Assembly (NCBI GenBank): GCA_964509425.1
Contig: CAZDWZ010000012.1
Location: 1 to 64,000, forward strand
Direction: 5' to 3'
Length of the DNA: 64,000 nucleotides
Source: CAZDWZ01 sp964509425
GTDB taxonomy: Bacteria; Bdellovibrionota_C; UBA2361; SZUA-149; CAZDWZ01
Every line of letters begins with the position of its first letter. The stretch's first letter is position 1. The notes beneath the pieces are model-generated. The model ran no database searches and was not told the origin of the DNA. It saw nothing but the letters and a program-made list of their open reading frames with translations. Below are positions 49,116-57,552 of this stretch, one piece after another. A program made the translations under genes and the position numbers.

Positions 49116-51179
49116 ATGGGGGAGATAAACTTTCGATTGTCCTGGGATCCGGACAAACAAGATGAGCCGGAAGAGTTACTCAAGCGAGAGTGGATCCTGA
49201 CAAATTCTCTTGGCGGATATGCATCCGGGACTCTTTCGGGCATTCCGACCCGGCGCTACCACGGTTTGTTGATAGCCGCTCTCCCATCTCCGTTCGGGCG
49301 CCAGGTTTTTCTCAATCATCTGAGCGAGCTCGTCGTTCTTCCAGACAAAACGGAGGCGTATCTCGCTGCCAGTCTAAAGACGCTTCACGATGAAAGAGTA
49401 CCTCATTTCAAATTAAGAGAGGTGCGCCTCGAGGAAGGGTTGCCGATTTGGAGGTATGAACGAAACGATTTGGCGATCGAGCGACGAATCGTAATGTTGA
49501 ATCTGCAAAACACAGTTGTTCTACGATATGAGTTGATTCGCGGTGACGGGCCGGTCAAGATCGAGCTTCAGCCATCCGTAAATTTTCGTCCGCACGAGGA
49601 ACGGCCACATGCTGATAACTTAGACGAGCAGTATTCGATTTCTCATTGTGACGGACGTCATGAAATCCGGCTTTCGGATTCCAAACTGCCTCCTCTGCGC
49701 CTGGCTCTGGAAGCTGGGGAATCTCACTTTATTGAGGAATCCGGCCAAAGCAGTTTTGATTATCGAGAAGAAAAAAATCGAGGCTATCACTCCGAAGGAA
49801 AACTTTGGACACCTGGAATCTTCCGATCCACCCTTACTCGGCAAGCACCAGTTACTTTGTTCGCGTCGACGGAACCTTGGGGCTCGATTCAAGTGCATCG
49901 ATCGAACACCGCTTTCGATGCCGAGCGGAGAAGGCGGAGACGCATGATGGAGCTTCCTGATCCGTCTCTCCGATCAGGCGTGGCGGCCCAGCTGATTCTC
50001 GCCGCGGATCAGTTCGTCATCACTCCTGCTGGTCGGATCGAAGACGCTGCGCGGGCCTTCGCTTATGGTGAACAACCGAGGAGTGTCATTGCCGGTTATC
50101 ACTGGTTTACGGATTGGGGTCGCGACACGATGATTAGTCTGGAAGGTCTCACGCTCGTGACCGGGAGGATCACGGAAGCGCGGTGGATCCTTCATACCTT
50201 CGCATTGCATTTGAAAAATGGATTAATCCCGAATTTGTTTCCGGAGGGCGAACGACAGGGGTTGTATCACACCGCAGACGCGACTCTCTGGTTTTTTCAT
50301 GCCCTTTCCCGTTACGTAGAACTTTCGGGTGACCGTGATTTCTTGCGCTTGCTGTTGCCGAGGCTCGTCGAGATCGTGAACGCGCATCGAGCAGGGACAG
50401 ATTTCGGGATCGGTATGGATCCGATCGACAATTTGCTGCGTCAAGGGGAGAATGGGTATCAGCTTACTTGGATGGATGCGAAAGTCGATGGTTGGGTAGT
50501 TACTCCTCGTCGCGGGAAAGCAGTCGAAATCAACGCGCTGTGGTTCAACGCACTTACACTTCTTTCACGATGGTTGATCGAAGAAAATCAAACGGAATTT
50601 GGCGAGGAATTGGCGGCAATCGCTGCGGTCACAAAGGCGTCGTTCAATAGACGTTTCTGGAACAGTAATCTCGGATATCTGTTTGATGTAGTAGACGGCG
50701 AGGATGGGAAAGATGACCCCGCGCTTCGTCCCAATCAGCTTCTCGCCATTTCGCTCCCTCATGCGGTGCTCGACGAATCGCATTGGAATTCGGTGCTCCA
50801 AGTGGTGGAGGCTAAGCTTCTCACTCCCTTTGGCCTCCGCTCGCTCGCCCCAGGGCATCCCGACTACAAATCCACCTACTCTGGCGATCTTAGGGCCCGC
50901 GATGCGGCCTATCATCAAGGAACGGTTTGGAGCTGGCTCATCGGACCGTATATCGATGCTCTTCTGCGAGTGCGGCCCGATGCGGTTGAGCAAGCAAGGT
51001 CTGCCCTTGGGGGGCTCGTTGAACACTTGACTGAAGCAGGGCTCGGCACAATCAGCGAAGTGTTCGACGCGGAACCGCCTTACACGCCCCGAGGATGCAT
51101 CGCCCAAGCGTGGGGTGTTGCGGAGCTTCTTCGAAGTATCAGACTTACGTCTGCGAACCTGCCTCCGTCTCAACGTTGA
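49116..51179 (+). CDS. Glycogen debranching enzyme, amylo-alpha-1,6-glucosidase type
   Basis: 687 residues from the ATG at 49116 (GAGG 5 bases upstream). The N-terminal beta domain starts ILTNSLGGYASGTLSGIPTRRYHGLL, typical of bacterial GDE. The C-terminal (alpha/alpha)6 domain has HWFTDWGRDTMISLEGL, HTADATLWFFHAL, WMDAKVDGWVVTPRRGKAVEINALW and YHQGTVWSWLIGPY, with acidic catalytic candidates in FTDWGRD and WMDAK. It removes alpha-1,6 branch points, giving linear maltooligosaccharides. It is co-transcribed with the TreZ-type enzyme, which acts on the same glucan pool. Confidence 0.92.
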   Translation: MGEINFRLSWDPDKQDEPEELLKREWILTNSLGGYASGTLSGIPTRRYHGLLIAALPSPFGRQVFLNHLSELVVLPDKTEAYLAASLKTLHDERVPHFKLREVRLEEGLPIWRYERNDLAIERRIVMLNLQNTVVLRYELIRGDGPVKIELQPSVNFRPHEERPHADNLDEQYSISHCDGRHEIRLSDSKLPPLRLALEAGESHFIEESGQSSFDYREEKNRGYHSEGKLWTPGIFRSTLTRQAPVTLFASTEPWGSIQVHRSNTAFDAERRRRRRMMELPDPSLRSGVAAQLILAADQFVITPAGRIEDAARAFAYGEQPRSVIAGYHWFTDWGRDTMISLEGLTLVTGRITEARWILHTFALHLKNGLIPNLFPEGERQGLYHTADATLWFFHALSRYVELSGDRDFLRLLLPRLVEIVNAHRAGTDFGIGMDPIDNLLRQGENGYQLTWMDAKVDGWVVTPRRGKAVEINALWFNALTLLSRWLIEENQTEFGEELAAIAAVTKASFNRRFWNSNLGYLFDVVDGEDGKDDPALRPNQLLAISLPHAVLDESHWNSVLQVVEAKLLTPFGLRSLAPGHPDYKSTYSGDLRARDAAYHQGTVWSWLIGPYIDALLRVRPDAVEQARSALGGLVEHLTEAGLGTISEVFDAEPPYTPRGCIAQAWGVAELLRSIRLTSANLPPSQR

Positions 51180-51191
51180 TTGATCTTATAT

Positions 51192-51449
51192 TCAGTGAAT
51201 CATGTCGGCGAGAATCGCTTCGAAGGCGAGAACGCTGAGTTGAACATGTGCGTCGAGAGTTCCTTTCTCTTCTGAGCGGGACAGTTCCTCGCGACTCGTA
51301 GAAAAAACTCGCCGCTCGGATGCCTTCCCGCGCGACTTCCTAACTTTTCGATTTGGATCAAGACGTTTGAGTGTCAGATCCTTCTCCCGACGAGGTCCTT
51401 CTGATCTTCCTCTGTCTGCTTCAGGAAACATAATGTGATCGTCGTTCAA
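51192..51449 (-). CDS. Possible small charged protein
   Basis: An 85-residue frame convergent with the debranching enzyme, with TTG (51449) or ATG (51431) starts and no ribosome site. It is rich in Arg, Lys and Glu, and ends TLDAHVQLSVLAFEAILADMIH, a plausible amphipathic helix. Codon use does not exclude coding. No family is recognised; it may be chance. Confidence 0.3.
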   Translation of the reverse strand: MNDDHIMFPEADRGRSEGPRREKDLTLKRLDPNRKVRKSRGKASERRVFSTSREELSRSEEKGTLDAHVQLSVLAFEAILADMIH

Positions 51450-51550
51450 CAGATTTTTGAGGTCGACTGAGCTTCATTCCGCGCTTCGTCGGGCATCACT
51501 AATCATTCCGGGACGTTAAAGATACACAAAAAAACTTGAAAATCAGGAGG

Positions 51551-51581
51551 AGGATGTATTACAGTAGAGTTAATACATCCT
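51551..51581 (+). promoter_or_regulatory. Perfect 11-bp inverted repeat upstream of the NfeD/flotillin operon
   Basis: AGGATGTATTA (51551-51561), 9-base spacer, TAATACATCCT (51571-51581), about 105 bases before the NfeD-like ATG. TTGAAA (51536-51541) lies 17 bases before TTACAG (51559-51564), so the repeat would cover the -10 and start site of a plausible promoter. Confidence 0.45.
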
Positions 51582-51685
51582 GATATGTATGCGCTTCGGG
51601 AATTGGAAGCGGCTACCATCGGCAACTCATCCAATTCCCCGAATCTCCGCTTTCGTCCTGATAACCCGCTGATGAGAGGATGCGA

Positions 51686-52303
51686 ATGGCTGGATTTCTC
51701 GATCTATTACTTCCCGAAACGGCAACCGGCACGGATGTTGGCTTTCTCCTGTGTGCTGCATTGGGGAGCGTATTTTTTGCGCTGAAAGTGCTTGGCGTAA
51801 TTTTGTGGGATCCCTTCGACGGTGACGGGGACACTCACGCGTCGATAGGCGGTCACCACGACGACGCTCATGATATCGACACTTTCGATGCACTGAAACT
51901 TCTCTCGATTAATTCGATAGCGGCGTTTTTCGCGATTTTCGGTTGGGCGGGACTCAGCGCGCATGTGCAATTCCAGCAAAATGTTCTCGTCTCTCTACTT
52001 CTCGCGTTGGTGTTCGGTTTTTCGGCGATGTTTCTGGTCGCCTACGTTTTTTATCTGTTGAAAAAGTTGACGAGTGAAGGTGCGACGTTTCGCATGGAAG
52101 ACACTATCGGGAAGAGCGCCGAAGTCTACGAACGGATCCCAGCAAACGGGAGAGGCAAGGTGCACATCACCGTAAACGGCATGTTGCGGGAGATAGAGGC
52201 GGAGACGCTGGCCGGATTATCGATAGATTCTTTCTCAACTGTTCGAATTACTGCTTTGGCTGGTCGTTCCCACGTCATTGTAGAACCCTTTCCCGCGCAA
52301 TAA
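51686..52303 (+). CDS. NfeD/YqiJ-like membrane protein with OB fold
   Basis: 205 residues from the ATG at 51686 (GAGAGGA 5 bases upstream). Three membrane segments (VGFLLCAALGSVFFALKVLGVI; LLSINSIAAFFAIFGWAGL; VLVSLLLALVFGFSAMFLVAYVF) flank an acidic His-rich loop (DGDGDTHASIGGHHDDAHD). The C-terminal 60 residues (TIGKSAEVYERIPANGRGKVHITVNG) form an NfeD/YqiJ-type OB fold. Such proteins pair with flotillins, and a flotillin gene follows 22 bases later. Confidence 0.87.
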   Translation: MAGFLDLLLPETATGTDVGFLLCAALGSVFFALKVLGVILWDPFDGDGDTHASIGGHHDDAHDIDTFDALKLLSINSIAAFFAIFGWAGLSAHVQFQQNVLVSLLLALVFGFSAMFLVAYVFYLLKKLTSEGATFRMEDTIGKSAEVYERIPANGRGKVHITVNGMLREIEAETLAGLSIDSFSTVRITALAGRSHVIVEPFPAQ

Positions 52304-52325
52304 ATTTTTAATGGAGGCAATGTCG

Positions 52326-53678
52326 ATGAATTTTGCAATGTATGGAGTGATTGTTTCGGTAATCGCGCTCTTCGTGATTATCCGAGGGGTACTTCGTTGT
52401 TACGTAAGATGCCCCGCGAATAAAATCCTTGCTGTACAGGGGAAAGTCGGAGCGGGGCGATCGGTGAAATGCTTTCACGGCGGAGCCGCGATCGTCTGGC
52501 CAATTATTCAACAAGCGCAATTTCTGGAGCTTACGCCGATCACGCTCAGCATACCGCTCAAGGGCGCGCTTTCCATGCAGAATATCCGAGTCAACGTGCC
52601 AAGCACCTTCACCATCGCTGTGGATACCAATCCCGAGAGCATGACGAACGCAGCTGTTCGACTGCTCGATCTCTCTCGTGACGATATTGAATCCATGGCC
52701 ACGGAAATCATCTTTGGTCAGTTGCGACTAACCATCGCATCGTTAACCATCGAGGAAATCAACCAAGATCGAGAACGCTTTCTCGAGTCAATTCGAAACA
52801 ACGTTGCCCCCGAACTGCGGAAAATTGGTCTTACGCTTATTAACGTGAACATCACGGATATCACCGACGAATCCGGATACATCGACAGTATTGGGAAAAA
52901 GGCGGCCGCAATCGCAATCAACCAGGCGAAGATCGATGTCGCAGAGGAATCGAAGAGAGGTGACATTGGAGCTGCACAGGCAGAGCGTGAACGCCGAATC
53001 AAAGTTGCTCTCTACAACTCTGAAGCTGTGGAAGGGGAGAATCGCGCGCAGGCCGATATAGCCAAGCACAACGCCGATCTTGCTGAGAAAGAAGCGGAGT
53101 CTCGTCAGCGAGGGACCGTTGCCGATCAAAAAGCGCAAGTTGAGATTCAACTCGCCCGTGCCATTGCTGAAGAAAAGCGATTGCTGGCTGAACAAGTCGT
53201 TCCTCGTGAGATTGAGAAGCAAAAAGTTCAGATCGATGCCGATGCTCAAGCTGAGAAGATGAGGCGCGAGGCTGAGGGGGAAGCGGCTGCAATTCTTGCG
53301 TTGCGATCAGCGGATGCGGCGGGTATCCAAAAAATTCTGACTTCCAAGGCCGAAGGTTACCGAGGTCTGGTCGGAGCCTGCAATAATCATCCGAAAGAAG
53401 TTGCGACCATGCTCATGGTGGAGAAAATCGAGGAGATTGTGAAGCTCCAGGTGGAAGCTATCAAGAACATTCAGATTGACAAAGTTACCGTCTGGGATTC
53501 TGGGAGCGGCGACTCGAGTTCAACCGCGAGCTTCTTGAGCAACCTCGTAAAGTCGCTTCCGCCGCTGCATGAGGTCGCGGAGATGGCAGGGGTGGAACTC
53601 CCGAGCTATCTCGGCGAAGTGGTCGGTGAGCGAAATGTTAGACCTCCGCAGATTAACGGGTCGGGAGAAAAACAGTAG
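52326..53678 (+). CDS. Flotillin-like SPFH protein
   Basis: 450 residues from the ATG at 52326, chosen because GGAGG lies 8 bases upstream. One N-terminal membrane helix (YGVIVSVIALFVIIRGVL) is followed by the SPFH domain (NKILAVQGKVGAGRSVKCFHGGAAIVWPIIQQAQFLELTPITL, quoted in part). A long Ala/Glu/Lys coiled coil (AEKEAESRQRGTVADQKAQVEIQLARAIAEEK) and a flotillin-type C-terminus follow. Flotillins form membrane microdomain scaffolds and respond to envelope stress or antibiotics. The NfeD-like partner lies upstream, as in yuaF-floT and yqiJ-yqiK pairs. Confidence 0.92.
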   Translation: MNFAMYGVIVSVIALFVIIRGVLRCYVRCPANKILAVQGKVGAGRSVKCFHGGAAIVWPIIQQAQFLELTPITLSIPLKGALSMQNIRVNVPSTFTIAVDTNPESMTNAAVRLLDLSRDDIESMATEIIFGQLRLTIASLTIEEINQDRERFLESIRNNVAPELRKIGLTLINVNITDITDESGYIDSIGKKAAAIAINQAKIDVAEESKRGDIGAAQAERERRIKVALYNSEAVEGENRAQADIAKHNADLAEKEAESRQRGTVADQKAQVEIQLARAIAEEKRLLAEQVVPREIEKQKVQIDADAQAEKMRREAEGEAAAILALRSADAAGIQKILTSKAEGYRGLVGACNNHPKEVATMLMVEKIEEIVKLQVEAIKNIQIDKVTVWDSGSGDSSSTASFLSNLVKSLPPLHEVAEMAGVELPSYLGEVVGERNVRPPQINGSGEKQ

Positions 53679-53705
53679 TTGTACGTTGGAGAGTGTCGAC
53701 AGATC

Positions 53706-54206
53706 TTATTCAAGAACTTTGCCAGCGCGCTTCAGATTGAAGCGCGCCAGGCAGTCTTGAATCACTGGGCTCGCCACACTCTTCAGTTTGTGAAATGCGT
53801 CTTCAAAACTTGTCTCATCGAAAATTGGATCGGGCATTTCGCGGAGCCCGAGTTGCCCCGAGAATTCCATGAGCAATCGAAGCGAGGTCGCAGTCAATTC
53901 CGGAACGAGTTCTTTGACGTGCCAAAAGTTCTGCTCTGTCATTACGAGGATGAGATCGGAGCTTCGGATTTCCTCCGCGGTGCACGTATGAGAATTGGTT
54001 TGAGGCAAATCAATCCCGTGGCGCAGTGCAGTTTGGCGGATTCGACGCTCAACGGGCCGAGGAGACTTGCCGGCGTGGGTCCCGGCCGTGCGAAAAGTAA
54101 AATGTTCTGCCACGCCTGTTTCCTGAGCTTCCAGTTCCAGAATGCCATGAAACAGTGGGGAGAGTGAGGTATTGGTCGAACAGAGTATGAGAATGTTGAT
54201 TGACAT
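53706..54206 (-). CDS. Low-molecular-weight tyrosine-phosphatase-fold protein lacking the catalytic Arg
   Basis: 166 residues from the ATG at 54206. The fold of LMW protein tyrosine phosphatases is recognisable: an N-terminal P-loop, SAGTHAGKSP-type strand (FRTAGTHAGKSPRPVE), DLILVMTEQN, and MPDPIFDE with the general-acid Asp (about 126). But the P-loop reads ILCSTNTSLSP instead of CxxNxCRSP: Cys 9 is present, while the Arg that binds phosphate is Leu 15. It is probably catalytically dead and may bind phosphotyrosine or act as a regulator. It is convergent with the flotillin gene and divergent from 54244. Confidence 0.75.
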   Translation of the reverse strand: MSINILILCSTNTSLSPLFHGILELEAQETGVAEHFTFRTAGTHAGKSPRPVERRIRQTALRHGIDLPQTNSHTCTAEEIRSSDLILVMTEQNFWHVKELVPELTATSLRLLMEFSGQLGLREMPDPIFDETSFEDAFHKLKSVASPVIQDCLARFNLKRAGKVLE

Positions 54207-54243
54207 TAAATTTGAGTAAACACTGCGCAAAGTAAAAACTGCA

Positions 54244-55494
54244 ATGAACAAAATGTCACCAGATGATTTTCTTCCTGATCTGAAACAGATCGGACGAATG
54301 TTTGCCGATTTCAAGCAGGAATATAATGATGATCGGCTGAGAACGCAGGCGAAGGGTGACGCCGAAGCCGGAATGCCGAGAGCGAATTCAAGCGAGCACT
54401 CACCGTTCGAAGTCGAACTCGCCCATGCCGCGAGCGACTTGGCAAATCAAGTTGCGGCAAAGTTTCGGTCGGCGCTTGAAATACTTGATGCTCGGATTAA
54501 AGCCGACACCCAGCGGATCAACGCGGAACATGAACACGAGGTGGAACACCTTAGCAGACAACACGGTGTAAAGTCCGAGGCGTTGGAAAATTCATTCGGA
54601 TTGAATGATGCCCATCGCCAGCTCGAAAAGGTGGATTCGCGATACGATCAGATGCTCGACAAGCACGGACGAATTCCCGTGAAATATGTGCCTCATTGGC
54701 TCTACATAATATTCGCGACTGCCATTTTTCTCGGAGAGATTCCGCTGAATGCCATCGTCTTTCAGATTTTCGGCGAGAATCAAATAATGACGTGGGTGAT
54801 GGCTTTTGTCATAGGGCTCTGCGTACCTCTCACAGCACACTTTATCGGAATTAAATTGAGGGAGCATGGCGACGGATTCCATCTGGCGAATACTCTGAAG
54901 GCGCTAGCCGTTTTCGTCGTGATCGCGATCGCGCTCTATGGATTATCGTTAATGCGGCAGACCTACCTTGGAGAGTTTAAGAAGGAGCTTGGGCTGACTG
55001 ATCTCTTGGTTGAACGAAGTTTCCTTTTCTTCTGGCTCAATATGGCCGTCTTCGTAGCGGCAATTATCGTTTCCTACCTGGCGCACGACTCCGTGCCGGG
55101 ATTCGAAGGGCTCGCACATCACCAGAGCCGCACTCGGAAAAACGTTTCACGAGAGGAGAAAAAACGAGTACACGAGCTCCTCAAGGTTAACGAAGAAATG
55201 AGCAAGGCCAAGCACAAGGCGAATCAACGCTATCGTGACGCGATGGCCGAAGTTACAATGCTGAAAGGGGTCTACGATCAAATACTGAAAGAGGGTCAAT
55301 CACACGAATCGCGTTGCGTGGAAGTTCTCGGCTTGCTCCTTTCGATTTACCGGAACGAGAACCTTGCGCGTCGAAGCGACAAAGAAGAACCGCCGTGCTT
55401 TCGAAAGAAAATCGAGATTCCTCTGCAATTGAGAACATTAAAAGAGAAACTTTTGAACGATGAAGGTGCGCATGAACCGAATACAGCGGCGTAA
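54244..55494 (+). CDS. Membrane protein with flanking coiled coils, unknown family
   Basis: A 416-residue protein. The N-terminal 145 residues are charged and helical (LDARIKADTQRINAEHEHEVEHLSRQHG). Four or five membrane helices follow (WLYIIFATAIFLGEIPLNAIVF; MTWVMAFVIGLCVPLTAHFIG; ALAVFVVIAIALYGL; FFWLNMAVFVAAIIVSYLA). The C-terminal 130 residues are again coiled coil (REEKKRVHELLKVNEEMSKAKHK). No enzyme motif is seen. It is followed by a secreted vWA-like protein whose start overlaps its end, so the two are a functional pair. Start support is weak. Confidence 0.75.
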   Translation: MNKMSPDDFLPDLKQIGRMFADFKQEYNDDRLRTQAKGDAEAGMPRANSSEHSPFEVELAHAASDLANQVAAKFRSALEILDARIKADTQRINAEHEHEVEHLSRQHGVKSEALENSFGLNDAHRQLEKVDSRYDQMLDKHGRIPVKYVPHWLYIIFATAIFLGEIPLNAIVFQIFGENQIMTWVMAFVIGLCVPLTAHFIGIKLREHGDGFHLANTLKALAVFVVIAIALYGLSLMRQTYLGEFKKELGLTDLLVERSFLFFWLNMAVFVAAIIVSYLAHDSVPGFEGLAHHQSRTRKNVSREEKKRVHELLKVNEEMSKAKHKANQRYRDAMAEVTMLKGVYDQILKEGQSHESRCVEVLGLLLSIYRNENLARRSDKEEPPCFRKKIEIPLQLRTLKEKLLNDEGAHEPNTAA

Positions 55495-56227
55495 TTGCAG
55501 TCAATGGACCATCGCTATTCTGATCGCTTTTGGACTGTTCGTCGGAGTCAGTGTTAGTCACGCCGAATCTGACGCGTTACCTGATTGTGTTGAGAGCGGA
55601 GAGCACGATGCGGTGACGTATCTGCTCGTGGACCGGTCGGATGAAATTCAGAATACGCAAAATTTGGAACAATCACTTCTCATCGCGAGAAAAATGATAG
55701 GCTCCGGTGAGCGTCTCATTGTTGGCGTGATCACTGGTCAAGCGAGCGAAACTCGTGTGATCATGGATCTCGGACGTCCAAAAGAATCGCTGTGGGTGTC
55801 TAAACTAAAAATTCGAGCTCAGGAGAAAAAGTTTGACGATTGCTTTCTTCAAATGAAAGAGAGGGTGATTAAACCGGGGGAGAAACATAAAACCTCGGCA
55901 ATCCTGGAAACCCTTCAGGTCGTGAGCAAAGTCATGGCGACTGATGCCGCATCGAAGAAGCGAGTTGTGGTCTACTCCGACATGGTACAGAACAGCTCAC
56001 AAATTTCTTTCTACCAGTCGAAGAAGTTCGATCCCGCTGCCGAGTTGAAACGTGTGGAGGCCGATCGCCTGTTACCTATCTTCGCAGGGACAGAATTCCA
56101 TGTTGCCGGAGCAGGCTCGCATCAAAGCGATGAGCGCGCGAAGCAGGTTGAAGAATTCTGGACGTTGTATTTCAAGAAGTCTCAGGCGAGCTTGAAGTTT
56201 TACGGCCCAGTGTTGTTCGGATCGTAG
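55472..56227 (+). CDS. Secreted vWA-like protein
   Basis: 251 residues from the ATG at 55472 (AAGG upstream), overlapping the membrane gene by 23 bases. A signal peptide ends near SVSHAE. The mature part has a vWA-like pattern: AVTYLLVDRSDEIQNTQNLEQSLLIARKMI, LIVGVITGQ, KKRVVVYSDMVQNSS. The metal-site motif is partial, since DRSDE replaces DxSxS. LPIFAGTEFHVAGAGSH follows the last strand. It probably works in the periplasm against the membrane partner. vWA domains usually bind proteins in metal-dependent assemblies. Confidence 0.7.
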   Translation: MNRIQRRNCSQWTIAILIAFGLFVGVSVSHAESDALPDCVESGEHDAVTYLLVDRSDEIQNTQNLEQSLLIARKMIGSGERLIVGVITGQASETRVIMDLGRPKESLWVSKLKIRAQEKKFDDCFLQMKERVIKPGEKHKTSAILETLQVVSKVMATDAASKKRVVVYSDMVQNSSQISFYQSKKFDPAAELKRVEADRLLPIFAGTEFHVAGAGSHQSDERAKQVEEFWTLYFKKSQASLKFYGPVLFGS

Positions 56228-56335
56228 AGAATTGAGAAGGGAGACCCGTCGCCCGAAGAATCGGGGTCCCTCTTCCCGCGAATAATCTCGCACATCACTT
56301 TGCTGCAATGTGGTCGCGCGATTTGATTTTCACGG

Positions 56336-56566
56336 CTACAAAACGGATGAGGTGATCGAGATGGTCGCCCACGTGAGCAAACCAATCCCCATCGCGCTGC
56401 CCACGAGGACGGTGAGAAGCCCCATAATGTAGCAGTCGCTCTCCGTCGGCTTCTGCTTGTTGTGGAGCTGGTCGGGCGGAGTGGGGTCTTCCGCCTCCAT
56501 GATCAAATCCAATAGGTCCAACACGATTTTCCCGATCGTGCCGAACCCGCCGCGCCTGCTGCTCAT
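56336..56566 (-). CDS. Small single-pass membrane protein
   Basis: A 76-residue protein with a strong ribosome site (GGAGG 6 bases before the ATG). A basic N-terminus (MSSRRGGFGTIGKIVLDLLDLIMEAEDP), a Pro-rich linker and one membrane helix (YIMGLLTVLVGSAMGIGLLTWATISITSSVL) are seen. No family is recognised. It is convergent with the vWA-like gene. Confidence 0.65.
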   Translation of the reverse strand: MSSRRGGFGTIGKIVLDLLDLIMEAEDPTPPDQLHNKQKPTESDCYIMGLLTVLVGSAMGIGLLTWATISITSSVL

Positions 56567-56844
56567 GGCGTTCCTCCAGAACCTGAATTCGACTGTGCCT
56601 CCTCGCGGTGCACATGAACCCTTTTGGGTCTCCCAGAAAAGAAAAATGAAAGAGCGGTAACTCCGCGGCGAGATACCGGAAGTGAAGATCGGTAAGAAAT
56701 TATCAAACCGTGAAATGCTGTCAATTTGGTCAGATCCCTTCGACTTGAAGGGAGAGGCGGCGCCGTTATCGGCCGCAAAAGTCCTTTACCAGAGGCAAAA
56801 ATAGTCCGATAAGATTAACGGTGACTCCGCTTTAGGAAAGTCTT

Positions 56845-57552
56845 ATGACGCAAATTCTATCCATTGAGGATGATAACTCCGTTCAGCTCTCTCTACGCGA
56901 GCTCGCCAAGGAACTTGGCATGAATCTCCTCGTGGTGAGCGACGGGTTCGAGGGGCTAAAAATCGCGCTCGAAACTGAGTTGTCACTTGTCACCGTAGAT
57001 CTCGGACTTCCGGGACTGGGTGGAATTGAGATCTGCCGGCGGCTACGCGCCGCTAAGCCGAAACTGCCAATCGTCATCATCACCTCACGAAACGATGAGC
57101 TCAGTAAGGTGCTCGGTCTCGAGCTTGGCGCCGACGATTATGTCTCGAAACCGTTCGACCTGGATGTTCTCGTTGCGCGAATCCGCTCAATTTTTCGACG
57201 GCGACAGATCCCCGTTGGCGAAAAAGGAGGACAGAAATCGTCTCGACTTCAACTTGGTCAGCTTTCCCTTGACCTTGAGAAGCGTGAAGCGAAGATCGGT
57301 GATGCAGAGGTCAATCTTTCCCGCACTGAGTTTGATTTGCTTTCGTATTTGACTCTTCGTGATGGTGCCGTGGTGGGGCGAGAGGAGCTTGCCAATCATA
57401 TCTGGGGATACTACGCCGAAGATCTTGACGCGATTCTCACTACGTACCTGAGCCGGGTGCGGCAAAAGCTCGATGTGAATCCGGAGTGCGGGAAGCTGAT
57501 TGCTACCGTAAGAGGAGTCGGCTATCGGATTCAGATGCCTGACTCGAAATAG
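56845..57552 (+). CDS. OmpR-family response regulator, no adjoining kinase
   Basis: A 235-residue protein. Receiver domain with acidic pair (IEDD), phospho-Asp 52 (VDLGLPGLGG), Thr in IITSR and Lys in DDYVSKPF. A winged-helix DNA-binding domain follows (LSRTEFDLLSYLTLRDGAVVGREELANHIWG; TTYLSRVRQKLD; VRGVGYRIQ). AGGAAAG precedes the ATG. No kinase is next to it; the kinase at 60421-61893 or the hybrid kinases at the left end could serve. Its 3' end overlaps the convergent FG-GAP gene by 50 bases. Confidence 0.93.
   Translation: MTQILSIEDDNSVQLSLRELAKELGMNLLVVSDGFEGLKIALETELSLVTVDLGLPGLGGIEICRRLRAAKPKLPIVIITSRNDELSKVLGLELGADDYVSKPFDLDVLVARIRSIFRRRQIPVGEKGGQKSSRLQLGQLSLDLEKREAKIGDAEVNLSRTEFDLLSYLTLRDGAVVGREELANHIWGYYAEDLDAILTTYLSRVRQKLDVNPECGKLIATVRGVGYRIQMPDSK

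Noticed and set aside
53679..54167. Plus-strand 162-residue frame over the phosphatase-like gene
   Set aside because: The opposite strand has clear LMW-phosphatase-fold elements; this frame has no recognisable feature.
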